Shown piece by piece: positions 46,381 to 55,848 of a stretch of DNA of 64,000 nucleotides. The notes below the pieces were generated by a model. It searched no databases. It was not told where the DNA came from and saw only the letters and a list, made by a program, of their open reading frames with translations. Where the stretch lies: assembly GCA_016795105.1 (NCBI GenBank), contig JAEUIH010000013.1:62001-126000 (forward strand), given 5' to 3'. Source of the stretch: Planctomyces sp. (GTDB taxonomy: Bacteria; Planctomycetota; Planctomycetia; Planctomycetales; Planctomycetaceae). Each line of letters opens with the position of its first letter. Position 1 is the stretch's first letter. The translations under genes were made by a program, and so were the position numbers.

Positions 46381-48006
46381 TCAATAAGCAGGAGGAAACG
46401 ACGAGGAACTTCCTGTGGAGTCGCTTCGTTCTGACCAGGTTGTTGAGTCAGGATTCACTGTAGTCGTCGAAGCTGAGCCCTGTCCGGTTCCCAGGTCCGT
46501 GTCTTCAGGAACCCAGTCAGATATGGAGGTCTCTTCTTCGGCGTCGTCAATCGATACAATGTCCACACTCTCGGGTCTATGTCCCGTGTAGACAAAATGC
46601 TGCTCGGAGTTCTCGATTTGTGTTGTGATCTGGTACATCTGATTCATGACCCAGTAACTGCAGAGCAGATTGGCGCCCGGTTGAAATCCATTTAGCCAGA
46701 ACCCGTCCTCCGCAAGCCGAACTGGTTCTGCAGACGGTGATTTCTGATCTTCACTGACTTCATGCAAATGACGGATCCCCGCAAGCTGAACGGAGTCCCC
46801 TGATACGTCGACTTTACGGCCAGCCAATTGAGTCATAATGATTAATGCAACAACAACGGCAGCCACGAAGCCACCAAAACAGAGCCATGACCAGAGCAGC
46901 CAACTCATCCCGGTACCGGAACGCGACGAAGTCGAGTTGCCAGATCCCGCAGCATGTTGATTTTGATGAGTGTCGGTCAAAGTTGGTGCAGTGGTCTCCG
47001 AATTCGATGCGGCCGGTAGCACTACGGATGGTAGTGAATTCGTCTCGGGCGTCGTTCGTTCGATTTCGGGCTGTTCGCTTTGCGATTGTACGGCAGCTAC
47101 GCTCATGACAACACGGAACCCATTCTCGGCATTCCGGGTTCCAGGAGTCGCTCGATACCTCGCAGCAGATCGGCAACGATCCGGTAATCGCATCCACGAC
47201 CCGCCTCGCAGTACATTTCTGGCTGGTTCCCCCGACTTTGCCTGCTGCGGATTCGGATCTTCTGCCAAGTCGGCCGGGTAGTCATTATAAATATCTGAGC
47301 ACCACTCGTAGACATTCCCACTGAGATCAAAGAATCCCCACGCATTGGGCGACTTCTCCCCGACCGGATGGACAGTGTTCCCTGAGTTTCCCTGGTGCCA
47401 TCCGATTCCATCAAGGCCAGGTTCATCGTCACCATGATAATAAGCCGTCGTTGTTCCGGCTCTGCATGCGTACTCCCATTGAGACTCTGTTGGCAATGAA
47501 CATTCTCGTCCGGATTTGGTTCGAAGCCACATCAGAAAGTTAAGAGCATCCTTCACAGTGACAATCGTAACCGGGTGTTGATCAGTCACCACGTATCCAG
47601 GCGTCTTCCAGTTATATTCCGGTTTCTGCACAAGCTGCCCGTTTTCAACCCCAAAACCACCTGAAGTGCCGACCTCCGCTTCCGTTTTGTATCGAGTCTC
47701 ACTAACAAACTGCCTGAATTGCCCCACGGTGACCGGAAACGTTCCCATGTAAAAATCGCGAGTCAACTCCACTTGATGCTGCAGCTCATCCGATTTCCTC
47801 TCAGGCTCAGATTCCGGAGACCCACACTGAAAACGCCCGGCCGTGATTCGGATCACGCTGATCGACTGGCCGTTTCCAAGTTCAATCGTCAACGATTGAG
47901 GTGCACTATTTTCATTTGATTGTGCCAGCACTTCGGATGCTGCAGCCTCACCGATCAGTCCAATCACAATCCACATCAGAAAATTGACGGTCTTATTTGG
48001 AAGCAT
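46381..48006 (-). CDS. FGE/SUMF1-like domain protein with membrane segment
   Basis: A 541-residue protein. A signal peptide (WIVIGLIGEAAASEVLAQ) leads to an FGE-sulfatase (SUMF1) domain, about 40-300: ITAGRFQCGSPESEPERK, TRDFYMGTFPVTVGQFRQFV, GRECSLPTESQWEYACRAGT, WGFFDLSGNVYEWCSD, NVLRGGSWMRLPDRCRSA and GFRVVM. One membrane segment follows (about 375-400). The last 140 residues include FWLNGFQPGANLLCSYWV and an acidic stretch. The active-site Cys pair of true formylglycine enzymes is not clearly conserved. In T6SS loci elsewhere, SUMF1-type proteins sit with kinase/phosphatase regulators, so this may be a periplasmic regulator. It starts three bases after the methyltransferase stop. Confidence 0.85.
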   Translation of the reverse strand: MLPNKTVNFLMWIVIGLIGEAAASEVLAQSNENSAPQSLTIELGNGQSISVIRITAGRFQCGSPESEPERKSDELQHQVELTRDFYMGTFPVTVGQFRQFVSETRYKTEAEVGTSGGFGVENGQLVQKPEYNWKTPGYVVTDQHPVTIVTVKDALNFLMWLRTKSGRECSLPTESQWEYACRAGTTTAYYHGDDEPGLDGIGWHQGNSGNTVHPVGEKSPNAWGFFDLSGNVYEWCSDIYNDYPADLAEDPNPQQAKSGEPARNVLRGGSWMRLPDRCRSAARYRATPGTRNAENGFRVVMSVAAVQSQSEQPEIERTTPETNSLPSVVLPAASNSETTAPTLTDTHQNQHAAGSGNSTSSRSGTGMSWLLWSWLCFGGFVAAVVVALIIMTQLAGRKVDVSGDSVQLAGIRHLHEVSEDQKSPSAEPVRLAEDGFWLNGFQPGANLLCSYWVMNQMYQITTQIENSEQHFVYTGHRPESVDIVSIDDAEEETSISDWVPEDTDLGTGQGSASTTTVNPDSTTWSERSDSTGSSSSFPPAY

Positions 48007-48009
48007 CAG

Positions 48010-49350
48010 TTACTCCGCTGTCTTTATCAGGACAACAATCCAGCCCTCAACCATCTCGCCAGCCTGTCTTCGAAGTTCTGCCCTGCGAATAACGCCTGTC
48101 CGAAACCCGGATCGTTGCCCGAGAGCCTGAAGATAGGGACGATGGTGTGAATATCGCCGAGTCGTATTCAGCACGAATCCCTGTACTTCGGGATCCCAGT
48201 TTCTATTTTCTTCCTCAGCCTCGGAAATTCCCACAACCGCTTCGGTAGAAAACACGAACTTCCCGCCAGGTTTCAGGATTCGGCCGACTGCCCGAAAGAC
48301 GCCTCCAAGTTCACCGATATAAATGAATACGTCTGACGCAAGCACAAGATCAAAGTGCCTGTCCTGAGTATCCATGTACTCAACAAGATCTGCAACATGC
48401 AGTTCGTGATACGTCTGAGTCAACTCCGCCTCATGAATCATGGCCGGTGACAGATCAACACCAATCAATTGAGCAGCCGCATCTTTGAATAGCCTGCCGC
48501 ATAACCCGGTTCCGCATCCAAGGTCCAGTATCTTCAGGTCTTTTTCCGCCCCGAGCGCAGCAGCTTCAAACAACAACTCCGGCGTCTGATATTGAAGACG
48601 GCCTTTCAGATGCGAATCAAATCTGGCCGCGTAGGCGTCAAACAGATCTCGAATGTAACTCTTCGGCGCCGATGGCGGTGCACTTCCTCCCTGAGCAGCA
48701 GCACGGTGATATCGCCACTCTGAGACTTCCGGTCGAAGCTGAATAGCAGTACTCCATTCTTTGTCCGCAAGCTCTCTGTTGCCGGCAAGCTCGTAGGCAA
48801 GTCCGGCGGCAAATCGAATTTCCGGAGACTGAGGCGCCAGCGCCTTTGCCCTTTCACAGGCAAACACAGCTCTATCAGCATCGCGAAGCTTAATCGAAAC
48901 TGTCCCGATGTTGTGCCACCCTGCAGACATGTCCGGACGTAATCGAACAGCTTCCTGAAAGCAGGCGACAGCGGCTTCCAGGTCACCCAGTTCCCTGACC
49001 ACAATACCCAGATTGTTATGGGCCTCCGGAAGCACCGGATTCAGCCGAATCACTTCCCGATATGCGTCTTCCGCTTCCCGAAATCGTCCCTCAAGCTGCA
49101 GCATCGAACCCAGATTAAACCAACCCTCAATCGATGATGATCGAACCTCAACAACTTTCCGCAGGCACTGAATTGCAGCATCACGCTGTCCGAGATCGTG
49201 ATACACAACTGACAAATGGAAATTTGCTTCGAACGAAGCTGGCGCAATTCGAATCGCCTGTTCATACCATTGTTGTGCTTCGTAAAGGTTCCCCTGATCC
49301 AGTGATTTCTTCGCAGTCCTGAGCACCTCCGTCAACTGCATTCGAGTCAT
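48010..49350 (-). CDS. TPR-repeat methyltransferase
   Basis: A 446-residue protein. Residues 1-200 are TPR repeats (LYEAQQWYEQAIRIAP, DAIQCLRKVVEVRSSSIEGW, EAEDAYREVIRLNPVLPEAH, AVACFQEAVRLRPDMSAGWH). Residues about 250-446 form a class I SAM-dependent methyltransferase: LKILDLGCGTGLCGRLFKD is the SAM loop (motif I), LIGVDLSPAMIHEAE is motif II, FDLVLASDVFIYIGEL motif IV and GRILKPGGKFVFSTE motif V. The substrate is unknown; TPR repeats suggest a protein target. The ATG at 49348-49350 is preferred because GGAGG lies six bases upstream; the frame from 49410 is longer but has no signal. It follows clpV by 84 bases in the same operon. Confidence 0.85.
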   Translation of the reverse strand: MTRMQLTEVLRTAKKSLDQGNLYEAQQWYEQAIRIAPASFEANFHLSVVYHDLGQRDAAIQCLRKVVEVRSSSIEGWFNLGSMLQLEGRFREAEDAYREVIRLNPVLPEAHNNLGIVVRELGDLEAAVACFQEAVRLRPDMSAGWHNIGTVSIKLRDADRAVFACERAKALAPQSPEIRFAAGLAYELAGNRELADKEWSTAIQLRPEVSEWRYHRAAAQGGSAPPSAPKSYIRDLFDAYAARFDSHLKGRLQYQTPELLFEAAALGAEKDLKILDLGCGTGLCGRLFKDAAAQLIGVDLSPAMIHEAELTQTYHELHVADLVEYMDTQDRHFDLVLASDVFIYIGELGGVFRAVGRILKPGGKFVFSTEAVVGISEAEEENRNWDPEVQGFVLNTTRRYSHHRPYLQALGQRSGFRTGVIRRAELRRQAGEMVEGWIVVLIKTAE

Positions 49351-49434
49351 TCCGATCCTCCACCAAATCGCTTTGCTTTTCCGAGACCTGCATTCAACGT
49401 GATCACACACCGGCGATCTCAGGCAGCGGAAGCG

Positions 49435-52185
49435 TCAAGTAATGATGAATCGGAATCCCTCACCGTCGGAAACATCCACAACGGCCGTATGAATTTCTTT
49501 ACCCTCAGCCATCCTTGCAAGGAACTCGGCTGACATTTGAGGAAGCAAACTTCCAGTCAGGATGCGATCAACGTTTCGAGCACCACTGTCGACTTCTGTA
49601 CATCGACTGACAATGTGATTCAGCACTCCTTCCGTCCATGTAAATTCCGCGTCGTAGTGTTCACGCACGCGTCGTGCAACCTTGCCAAGCTTGAGTGTTG
49701 CGATCTGACGCATGATCGTGTCACTCAGCGGGAAGTAGGGCACGATCACAATACGTCCGAGGAATGCCGGTTTGAATGATTTCAACAGTTCCGGATGAAG
49801 GGCTGCTGCCAATGCCTGATGATCCGGAACCAACTCCGGATCGGAACACAGACTCATGATCGTGTCGGTCGCCGCGTTCGATGTCATCAGAATGACCGTG
49901 TTTCGGAAGTCAATGTCACGACCTTCGCCGTCTTTCATATTTCCCTTATCGAACACCTGATAAAACACATCCTGGACTCCCGAATGCGCTTTTTCCATTT
50001 CGTCGAGCAGGACCACGCTGTACGGTTTACGGCGGACAGCCTCGGTCAGGATACCGCCTTCTCCATAACCCACATATCCCGGAGGCGAACCCATCAGAAG
50101 GGAGACCTTATGCTCTTCCTTGAATTCACTCATATTGATGGTCGTCATGTTCTGTTCGCCACCATAGAGCAATTCCGCAAGTGTTATCGCTGTCTCTGTC
50201 TTCCCGACACCGCTCGGCCCAACCAAAAAGAAGACTCCAATCGGCCGATCCGGGTCTGTCAGGTTTGCCCGGGAAGTTCGAATACGCTCAGCGATTTCTC
50301 GCAGAGCATGATCCTGCCCCACGACACGTCGCTGCATTTCCTGATCCAGCTTCAGAATCGTATTGATCTCATCACTCACCATTCGGCCAACCGGAATTCC
50401 TGTCCACGATGAAACAATTTCCGCCACCGCCTGAGAATCCACACAGGCCTGCATCAGTGGAGTTTCACCCTGCACGGATTTAAGTTCCGCATTCAGTCTC
50501 GCAAGGTCAGACAAAAGTCGCGTTCGATCTTCATCCGTGAGTGGCACGGGAGTCGCTGATGGCTTTGCTCCTTCCGCCGGCTTTGCTCCATCTGCCGATT
50601 TTGCACCTTCCGCGGGGGCGACTTTCGGCGGATCGACATCCAGCGTTCCCGCTGCCAGTTGTCGACGAGTCTTTCGGATCGATCCGACCAGCTCACGCTC
50701 CTTTTCCCATTGCTTGTTCAGCAATTCCAGTCGCTCCAGAGTGTCGCGTTTACGAGTTTCCAGCGTCTGGATCTCGTCTCCATGATCCGCTCCTGTAGCT
50801 GCCTCACGCTGAAGAACTTCAATCGCTGTCGACATTTGATCAATGGATCGTCGACAGTCTTCAACGGCCGGGGGAATTGTTGTATGCCCGATGGCAACAC
50901 GTGCACAGGCCGTATCCAGCAGACTTACCGACTTGTCAGGAAGCTGACGACCGGAAATATATCGGCTGGACAGCTTCACCGAATCTTCCACAGCTTCATT
51001 CAGGATCTCGATGCCGTGATGGTTCTGCAGAGTCCCAACAAGGCCTCGCATCATAGCGATCGCCTTTGCGATTTCTGGCTCCTCAACCTTGACGACCTGA
51101 AACCGTCGAGCCAACGCGGCATCACGCTCAAAGTACTTCTTGTATTCGGCCCAGGTGGTCGCTGCAATCGTTCGAAGCTCTCCGCGTGCCAGCGCCGGCT
51201 TCAGCAAATTGGCTGCGTCACCCTGTCCAGCCTGTCCCCCGGCTCCAATCAGAGTATGAGCTTCATCAATGAACAGAATGATGGGGGTTACCGATCGATT
51301 GACTTCTTCGATCACGCCCTTCAATCGATTTTCAAACTCACCCTTGACGCCCGCTCCCGCCTGCAGCAGGCTCAGGTCCAGAGTGCGAACGGCCACATTC
51401 TGCAACGCCGGAGGCACATCTCCATGAGCAATTCGCAGTGCAAATCCTTCTACAACCGCAGTCTTTCCGACCCCCGCTTCACCCGTAAGAATTGGATTAT
51501 TCTGACGTCGGCGAGTCAAAATGTCGATGACCTGCCGAATCTCGGAGTCACGTCCCAGCACTGGATCAATCTTCCCTGCACGTGCTCTCGCAGTGAGGTC
51601 AATTGTGTATTGATCCAGGTTCGGAGTCTGACCTGCCCCCCCACTTCCTGCCGGACCGCCTGGCCGAGGCGTGCCGGTGGCTGAGCGAGTCGACCCGTCG
51701 TTGCTGACTTCCGTACTGTCGGCAATGATTCGATCAAACTGCTTCATAACAGCATCTGCAGAGATCTTTGAAAACTCCGAAGAAATCTGCTGAGCTGCCA
51801 TGCTCAGAGATCGATCTGAAATCAGCGCGAGCAACAGATGGCCGGATCGCACCTGGCCTGCACCATATTCAACAGAGCCCATCACCCAGGCTTCACGTAT
51901 CAAATCCACGATGTGCTGTGACAGCAGAGGCTGGCTGCTGTTACCGGTACGCATCCGATCGATTGCCCGAGTCAGGTCACCGTTTAACTTCGCGGGATCA
52001 ATCCCTGCAAACTTAAGTATACAGTGAATATCGGTTCTCGATCCCTCCATCAGCTTCGAGAGCCAGTGCTCGATCTCTACGTTGTAGTTCGTCCTGGAAA
52101 GGCAAAGCCCCGCGGCGGCTTCCAGGGCACGAGTAGTGGTCGTATTAAGCTTTCCAACCAGCGATTTCAAACTGAGCGTTGCCAT
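49435..52185 (-). CDS. clpV: ClpV/TssH sheath-disassembly ATPase
   Basis: ClpV unfolds TssC to recycle the contracted T6SS sheath. The 916 residues have the family layout. The N domain (about 1-150) includes KSLVGKLNTTTTRALEAAAG. The first AAA+ module has Walker A GEAGVGKTAV and Walker B ILFIDEAHTLIG. The middle coiled coil is broken by a Lys/Ala/Pro insert with three AEGAK-type repeats (about 530-555). The second AAA+ module has GPSGVGKTETA, VVLLDEMEKAHSG and a C-terminal lid. Typical ClpV is about 880-900 residues, so the linker insert explains the extra length. It sits 113 bases after tssG with the T6SS genes upstream. Confidence 0.97.
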   Translation of the reverse strand: MATLSLKSLVGKLNTTTTRALEAAAGLCLSRTNYNVEIEHWLSKLMEGSRTDIHCILKFAGIDPAKLNGDLTRAIDRMRTGNSSQPLLSQHIVDLIREAWVMGSVEYGAGQVRSGHLLLALISDRSLSMAAQQISSEFSKISADAVMKQFDRIIADSTEVSNDGSTRSATGTPRPGGPAGSGGAGQTPNLDQYTIDLTARARAGKIDPVLGRDSEIRQVIDILTRRRQNNPILTGEAGVGKTAVVEGFALRIAHGDVPPALQNVAVRTLDLSLLQAGAGVKGEFENRLKGVIEEVNRSVTPIILFIDEAHTLIGAGGQAGQGDAANLLKPALARGELRTIAATTWAEYKKYFERDAALARRFQVVKVEEPEIAKAIAMMRGLVGTLQNHHGIEILNEAVEDSVKLSSRYISGRQLPDKSVSLLDTACARVAIGHTTIPPAVEDCRRSIDQMSTAIEVLQREAATGADHGDEIQTLETRKRDTLERLELLNKQWEKERELVGSIRKTRRQLAAGTLDVDPPKVAPAEGAKSADGAKPAEGAKPSATPVPLTDEDRTRLLSDLARLNAELKSVQGETPLMQACVDSQAVAEIVSSWTGIPVGRMVSDEINTILKLDQEMQRRVVGQDHALREIAERIRTSRANLTDPDRPIGVFFLVGPSGVGKTETAITLAELLYGGEQNMTTINMSEFKEEHKVSLLMGSPPGYVGYGEGGILTEAVRRKPYSVVLLDEMEKAHSGVQDVFYQVFDKGNMKDGEGRDIDFRNTVILMTSNAATDTIMSLCSDPELVPDHQALAAALHPELLKSFKPAFLGRIVIVPYFPLSDTIMRQIATLKLGKVARRVREHYDAEFTWTEGVLNHIVSRCTEVDSGARNVDRILTGSLLPQMSAEFLARMAEGKEIHTAVVDVSDGEGFRFIIT

Positions 52186-52298
52186 GAATTCCAGACACTC
52201 CGCAGAAGAATCAATGAACTTGAACCAGTCGCTCTTTTCGCCCGACTCTCAGCAGCGCCGACTGGAACAACCACTGCTGCACGATCTGCTACTTTTGC

Positions 52299-53555
52299 TC
52301 ACATCCCCGACGGAATCCCTGAAAACCGAAAGACCGCATCGCCGGAATCAACAGGTATCATGGCCTTTCCCAGCCATGTCGTCCAGCCAAGGCTTGGGCG
52401 ACACTGCCCCCCTCCCGTGTCGGTTGCACCTGAGGTCAACTGACAGGCAGGTATGTCACTTGCTCGTAAAATGAGCTGTATTTCAAAGTCAAACTCTATC
52501 CCGGTATAAGTGCGAATCAACTGTTCGACGGCTTTCAACTCACGAGTCCCCGGCAATAGTCGATCAAACATCGCACGGCTCAATGGGCCGATTGTGACTC
52601 GGAAACTGGATTGTCTGTCCCACGCTCGAGATCCCGCAACGACAGATTCGCCCAATCCCAGATTCATGCCCGACGGCTGACTGCGACTTGGAAACGACGA
52701 CTGCACTTCAGCAGGCAGATACAGCCACCGACCGCGAAACTCCTCAAGACTCACCCTTAAGCCCAGAAAGTCGCTCAACATCTGCTGCAAGCCAATCGAT
52801 GTGCGACGCTGGTTCGCAAACAAACCTCCATAATACAAAAAGACTTCGTCACTGAAGTTGTGCTGACCGCGCAATCTCCGAAGTCCGAACCCGGTGATCG
52901 ACAGCATCGCTGACGTAAATCGGTCTTCTCCCGCTCGTCCGTCCTGGCACATCCGCAAATACTCTTCGCAGATCCGGTGCTTTCGCCATGCCAGATAGAA
53001 AAGCGTGATTGCTCGATGATTGAACAGATCAAAGAATTCGCGAAGACTGTGATCTTTGTTCTTCTGGTGCGATCGCTCAATCAGGAGAGTCGTATAATGA
53101 TCGGGCAACACGCCGTTCGGACCGGTAAGCCCCATGAAGGGCACGGTTACTTCTACCGGATATCGCACTTCATCGATTTCAGCACTTGATCCCTGAGTTT
53201 CTGGCTTTGCAGGTACGATCGAAGTCACGTCTCCCGGCGGAAATGACCTCGACGGCTGTGCCCTGAATCGAATCGGTTCACTGCGTGGATTCGGCGCACT
53301 TCCCAGCGCCCTTAGCGCAACACTTCTCTGCAGTGCAGTCCGGCGACGTTCGGCAGTATTCCGCTGCAGAGCTTCGGCGTCTGCGGAATTCCCCCGCGAC
53401 TCTGATCGAGAGTCGGCACGAGCCGCAATGATGTCTTCTCGAGCACAACTTTCCAGCAGATGAACTGCCTGAAAGAACTCAAACTCTTCCGCATGTCTGA
53501 GTAGCTGACAAATCAGATCAGGGGGCGATTGCCGGTTCTTGCCGTCCATGTCCAT
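52299..53555 (-). CDS. tssG: TssG baseplate wedge protein
   Basis: TssG pairs with TssF in the baseplate. The 418 residues show the family markers: EFEFFQAVHLLESC near the N terminus, then PIRFRAQPSRSFPPGDVTSI, VTVPFMGLTGPNGVLPDHYT (the 'GLyGp.GpLP.hyt' block) and REFFDLFNHRAITLFYLAWR. ITGFGLRRLRG and LSDFLGLRVSLEEFRGRW follow, with MNLGLGESVVAGSRAWDRQS, FRVTIGPLSR and REL-type C-terminal helix. An Arg/Ser insert of about 45 residues (48-92) lengthens the N-terminal part. The ATG at 53553-53555 has AGGGGG nine bases upstream and overlaps tssF by 43 bases. Confidence 0.95.
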   Translation of the reverse strand: MDMDGKNRQSPPDLICQLLRHAEEFEFFQAVHLLESCAREDIIAARADSRSESRGNSADAEALQRNTAERRRTALQRSVALRALGSAPNPRSEPIRFRAQPSRSFPPGDVTSIVPAKPETQGSSAEIDEVRYPVEVTVPFMGLTGPNGVLPDHYTTLLIERSHQKNKDHSLREFFDLFNHRAITLFYLAWRKHRICEEYLRMCQDGRAGEDRFTSAMLSITGFGLRRLRGQHNFSDEVFLYYGGLFANQRRTSIGLQQMLSDFLGLRVSLEEFRGRWLYLPAEVQSSFPSRSQPSGMNLGLGESVVAGSRAWDRQSSFRVTIGPLSRAMFDRLLPGTRELKAVEQLIRTYTGIEFDFEIQLILRASDIPACQLTSGATDTGGGQCRPSLGWTTWLGKAMIPVDSGDAVFRFSGIPSGM

Positions 53556-55360
53556 GGATTCAGCCCCCTTGATTTGCGTCGAGTCGTTGTGGCGGAAAGT
53601 CTAGTAAATGAATTGATGGTCGTATACATGGAAAGAAATTGATTCAGCACAGCAGCAAACAGATAACCACTGTCTCCCGTAAAGTTCTCGTCCTCCAGTA
53701 AAATCCGGATCTCCGTGCCCCGAACAAAGGCTGTGTCGATCCGCTGAACACAGGACACTGCCGATACAGATTGGATGCCGTCAATCAGGTTGTTCGTCTG
53801 CACCGAATCTTTTGGATCATTCAGCCGGAGAATCTCTCGCAATGCCTGAACACCATCCTCACCACACAATGACAGATGATTCAGCGAAAGTTGCGATACC
53901 AGCGGCCAAAGATGAGTTCTGCCCATATGGTTGCGCAGAACAGGCGTCGGTGCGACCAGGCACTCAAGCCCGGACACCGGCCCGGCAGCCCCGGCAAATG
54001 CAAACTTCGCAGGCACCGCGTCGCGTCGATGAGACAACAGCTCGGGAAGGTTTCGGTTAAAACAGGTCACATCCGCAAAAAGAGTTCCACGGACTGATGT
54101 TCTTGGTGAGAAGTCCGGATCCAGAAGTGTCATATACATCTCTGAAGGGCTGCGAAAGAGAGCCGAGTCTCCTTCTGTTGCTCCCGGCCTTCGAACAGAA
54201 TGCCAGTATCCGGCAGATGACTCCGACGTTCCGTGCTGAACACTATACAACGGGATGAAGTCCCGCGTCTGATTTCCCTCCTCTGTCATTGATACTCGAT
54301 CAACGGAATAAATTTCCAGCGTTCCTTCCGCGCGAGCATCCGGGATCACTCGATACTCCGAAGTCCGGCGGTTCAGCAACACGGCGTCCGCCGTCCTGGT
54401 CATCAGGTTCACGGCCGGCGTACAACCAGTGCGAACAGTCTCTCGCGAGACACTGTCTTCCAATTCTGCATTGTGCTCCGACAACAAAATGGAAATCTCA
54501 AGAGTATTCCCAAGGCGACTCAGGATCTCAGGCGTCAGTCCCGTCACATCAAAGAACAAGAACTTCTGAGGTAATACGAAATACTCTGAAAGCAGTTCAT
54601 AACCGGGAAACGATCGGGCGCATTTCGGAAGCAGTTGTTCTTCCGGCCGAAATCCTACGGGCTGAAGTGAGCTCGCAGGAAGTACAGCCGCCGCAGTATT
54701 GTGATCCGTTCCGCTGATCACAACTTCCAGCGTTTGTGAAAAGATCAGCTCCAGCAGCTTTCCGGCCTTTTCAAAGTTGGAAATATTGAGATAGAAACGA
54801 ACCGACTCAAATCCATACTTTGCAAATGTAGTCCTGGGGTCGTAAGTCGCGAGCTGAATACGCAGGACAGCCGCTGCTGTTGCTCCCCTGGGAGATCGTG
54901 GTCCTGAAAATGGTCTCGGAAGAAGCTCAGCCGACTTGACATCCATAGGATACAGAACAACCGGGTAGCATGTCCGAAACCGACATGCCGTACCCTGAAC
55001 ACGTTCAGTCTCCAAAGATGTCCCCGCCGGAACCACATGCCCTGCAAACTGCTCCTTCTGCCCCCGGTCCAGTGACATTCCCACCAGTCCGGTGGATGGC
55101 ACCGGACGCAGCATATGCGGATACAGGACTCCCAGCATCCCGTCCACGATCTCCGGAAAACTGTCTTCCAGTTTCAGTCGCGTTCGCGCATTCAGGAATG
55201 CAAAGGCCTGTATCAGTCGCTCAATATGCGGATCTGAGATACCGCTTGTCCCGAGGCTGAGCCGAGCTGCAATCTTCGGGAACCGCTCGGCAAACTCGTC
55301 GCAGCTGGCCCGAAAAAAATCCAGCTCCCGCTGATACCAAACATCCAGCGACTCTCTCAT
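53513..55360 (-). CDS. tssF: TssF baseplate protein
   Basis: TssF with TssG builds the wedges of the T6SS baseplate. The 615 residues open with WYQRELDFFRASCDEFAERF, PKIAARLSLG and DPHIERLIQAFAFLNARTRL, the classic start of the family, and continue with SFPEIVDGMLGVLYPHMLRP, PAGTSLETERVQGTACRFRT and PGYELLSEYFVLPQKFLFFD. NRNLPELL and HLSLCGEDGVQALREILRL mark the C-terminal half. It overlaps tssE by four bases (ATGA) and tssG by 43, which argues for coupled translation in 1:2 type complexes. Nothing unusual in length. Confidence 0.96.
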   Translation of the reverse strand: MRESLDVWYQRELDFFRASCDEFAERFPKIAARLSLGTSGISDPHIERLIQAFAFLNARTRLKLEDSFPEIVDGMLGVLYPHMLRPVPSTGLVGMSLDRGQKEQFAGHVVPAGTSLETERVQGTACRFRTCYPVVLYPMDVKSAELLPRPFSGPRSPRGATAAAVLRIQLATYDPRTTFAKYGFESVRFYLNISNFEKAGKLLELIFSQTLEVVISGTDHNTAAAVLPASSLQPVGFRPEEQLLPKCARSFPGYELLSEYFVLPQKFLFFDVTGLTPEILSRLGNTLEISILLSEHNAELEDSVSRETVRTGCTPAVNLMTRTADAVLLNRRTSEYRVIPDARAEGTLEIYSVDRVSMTEEGNQTRDFIPLYSVQHGTSESSAGYWHSVRRPGATEGDSALFRSPSEMYMTLLDPDFSPRTSVRGTLFADVTCFNRNLPELLSHRRDAVPAKFAFAGAAGPVSGLECLVAPTPVLRNHMGRTHLWPLVSQLSLNHLSLCGEDGVQALREILRLNDPKDSVQTNNLIDGIQSVSAVSCVQRIDTAFVRGTEIRILLEDENFTGDSGYLFAAVLNQFLSMYTTINSFTRLSATTTRRKSRGLNPWTWTARTGNRPLI

Positions 55361-55848
55361 TCCGCGGCATCTCCCACTGAGAACTGGCCTGTTCTCGATT
55401 CAATCGATGAATGGAATCGCAGCGAATGACGCCGATGTTCAATCAGCAACACAGCCTCAATTCGAAAGCGAAACGTTCTGTCGATATGAAATGTGTCATC
55501 CACCCCCGCGACGACCACATCTGTCAGCCGTGGTTCAAAGATCCTGATGGCACGACGAATCGCTGATAACAAAAGATCCGGATCGTATGCCAGATTTAAA
55601 CCCGCCGAAGTAAAGTCCGGCAGACCGTAGTTAAGCAGCGAGTCATCAAGTGACTCCAGATCAGGTGGAAAGGCGACACAGCGAAATCGAGTATTCAGCA
55701 GGTCCTGCAGGTCTCGCTTAATGCCCTCCCGAATGATCCTCAACTTCTCAACTTCGTCCCATTGAATTTCAGATGCAGACTGAGGATCTTCGTCGATCAG
55801 ACGATCCAGCAGCGAGACCTGGACAGAAAAAACGGCTTCCTCTGCCAT
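55357..55848 (-). CDS. tssE: TssE baseplate protein (gp25-like)
   Basis: TssE is the gp25-type hub of the baseplate that starts sheath assembly. The 163 residues have SVQVSLLDRLIDEDP at the start, a helix EVEKLRIIREGIKRDLQDLL, the family block DDSLLNYGLPDFTSAGLNLA and the core EPRLTDVVV. The Glu of FEPRL (about position 108) is the conserved acidic residue that contacts the sheath. It shares one base with tagJ and four with tssF, so it is tightly embedded in the operon. Confidence 0.95.
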   Translation of the reverse strand: MAEEAVFSVQVSLLDRLIDEDPQSASEIQWDEVEKLRIIREGIKRDLQDLLNTRFRCVAFPPDLESLDDSLLNYGLPDFTSAGLNLAYDPDLLLSAIRRAIRIFEPRLTDVVVAGVDDTFHIDRTFRFRIEAVLLIEHRRHSLRFHSSIESRTGQFSVGDAAE

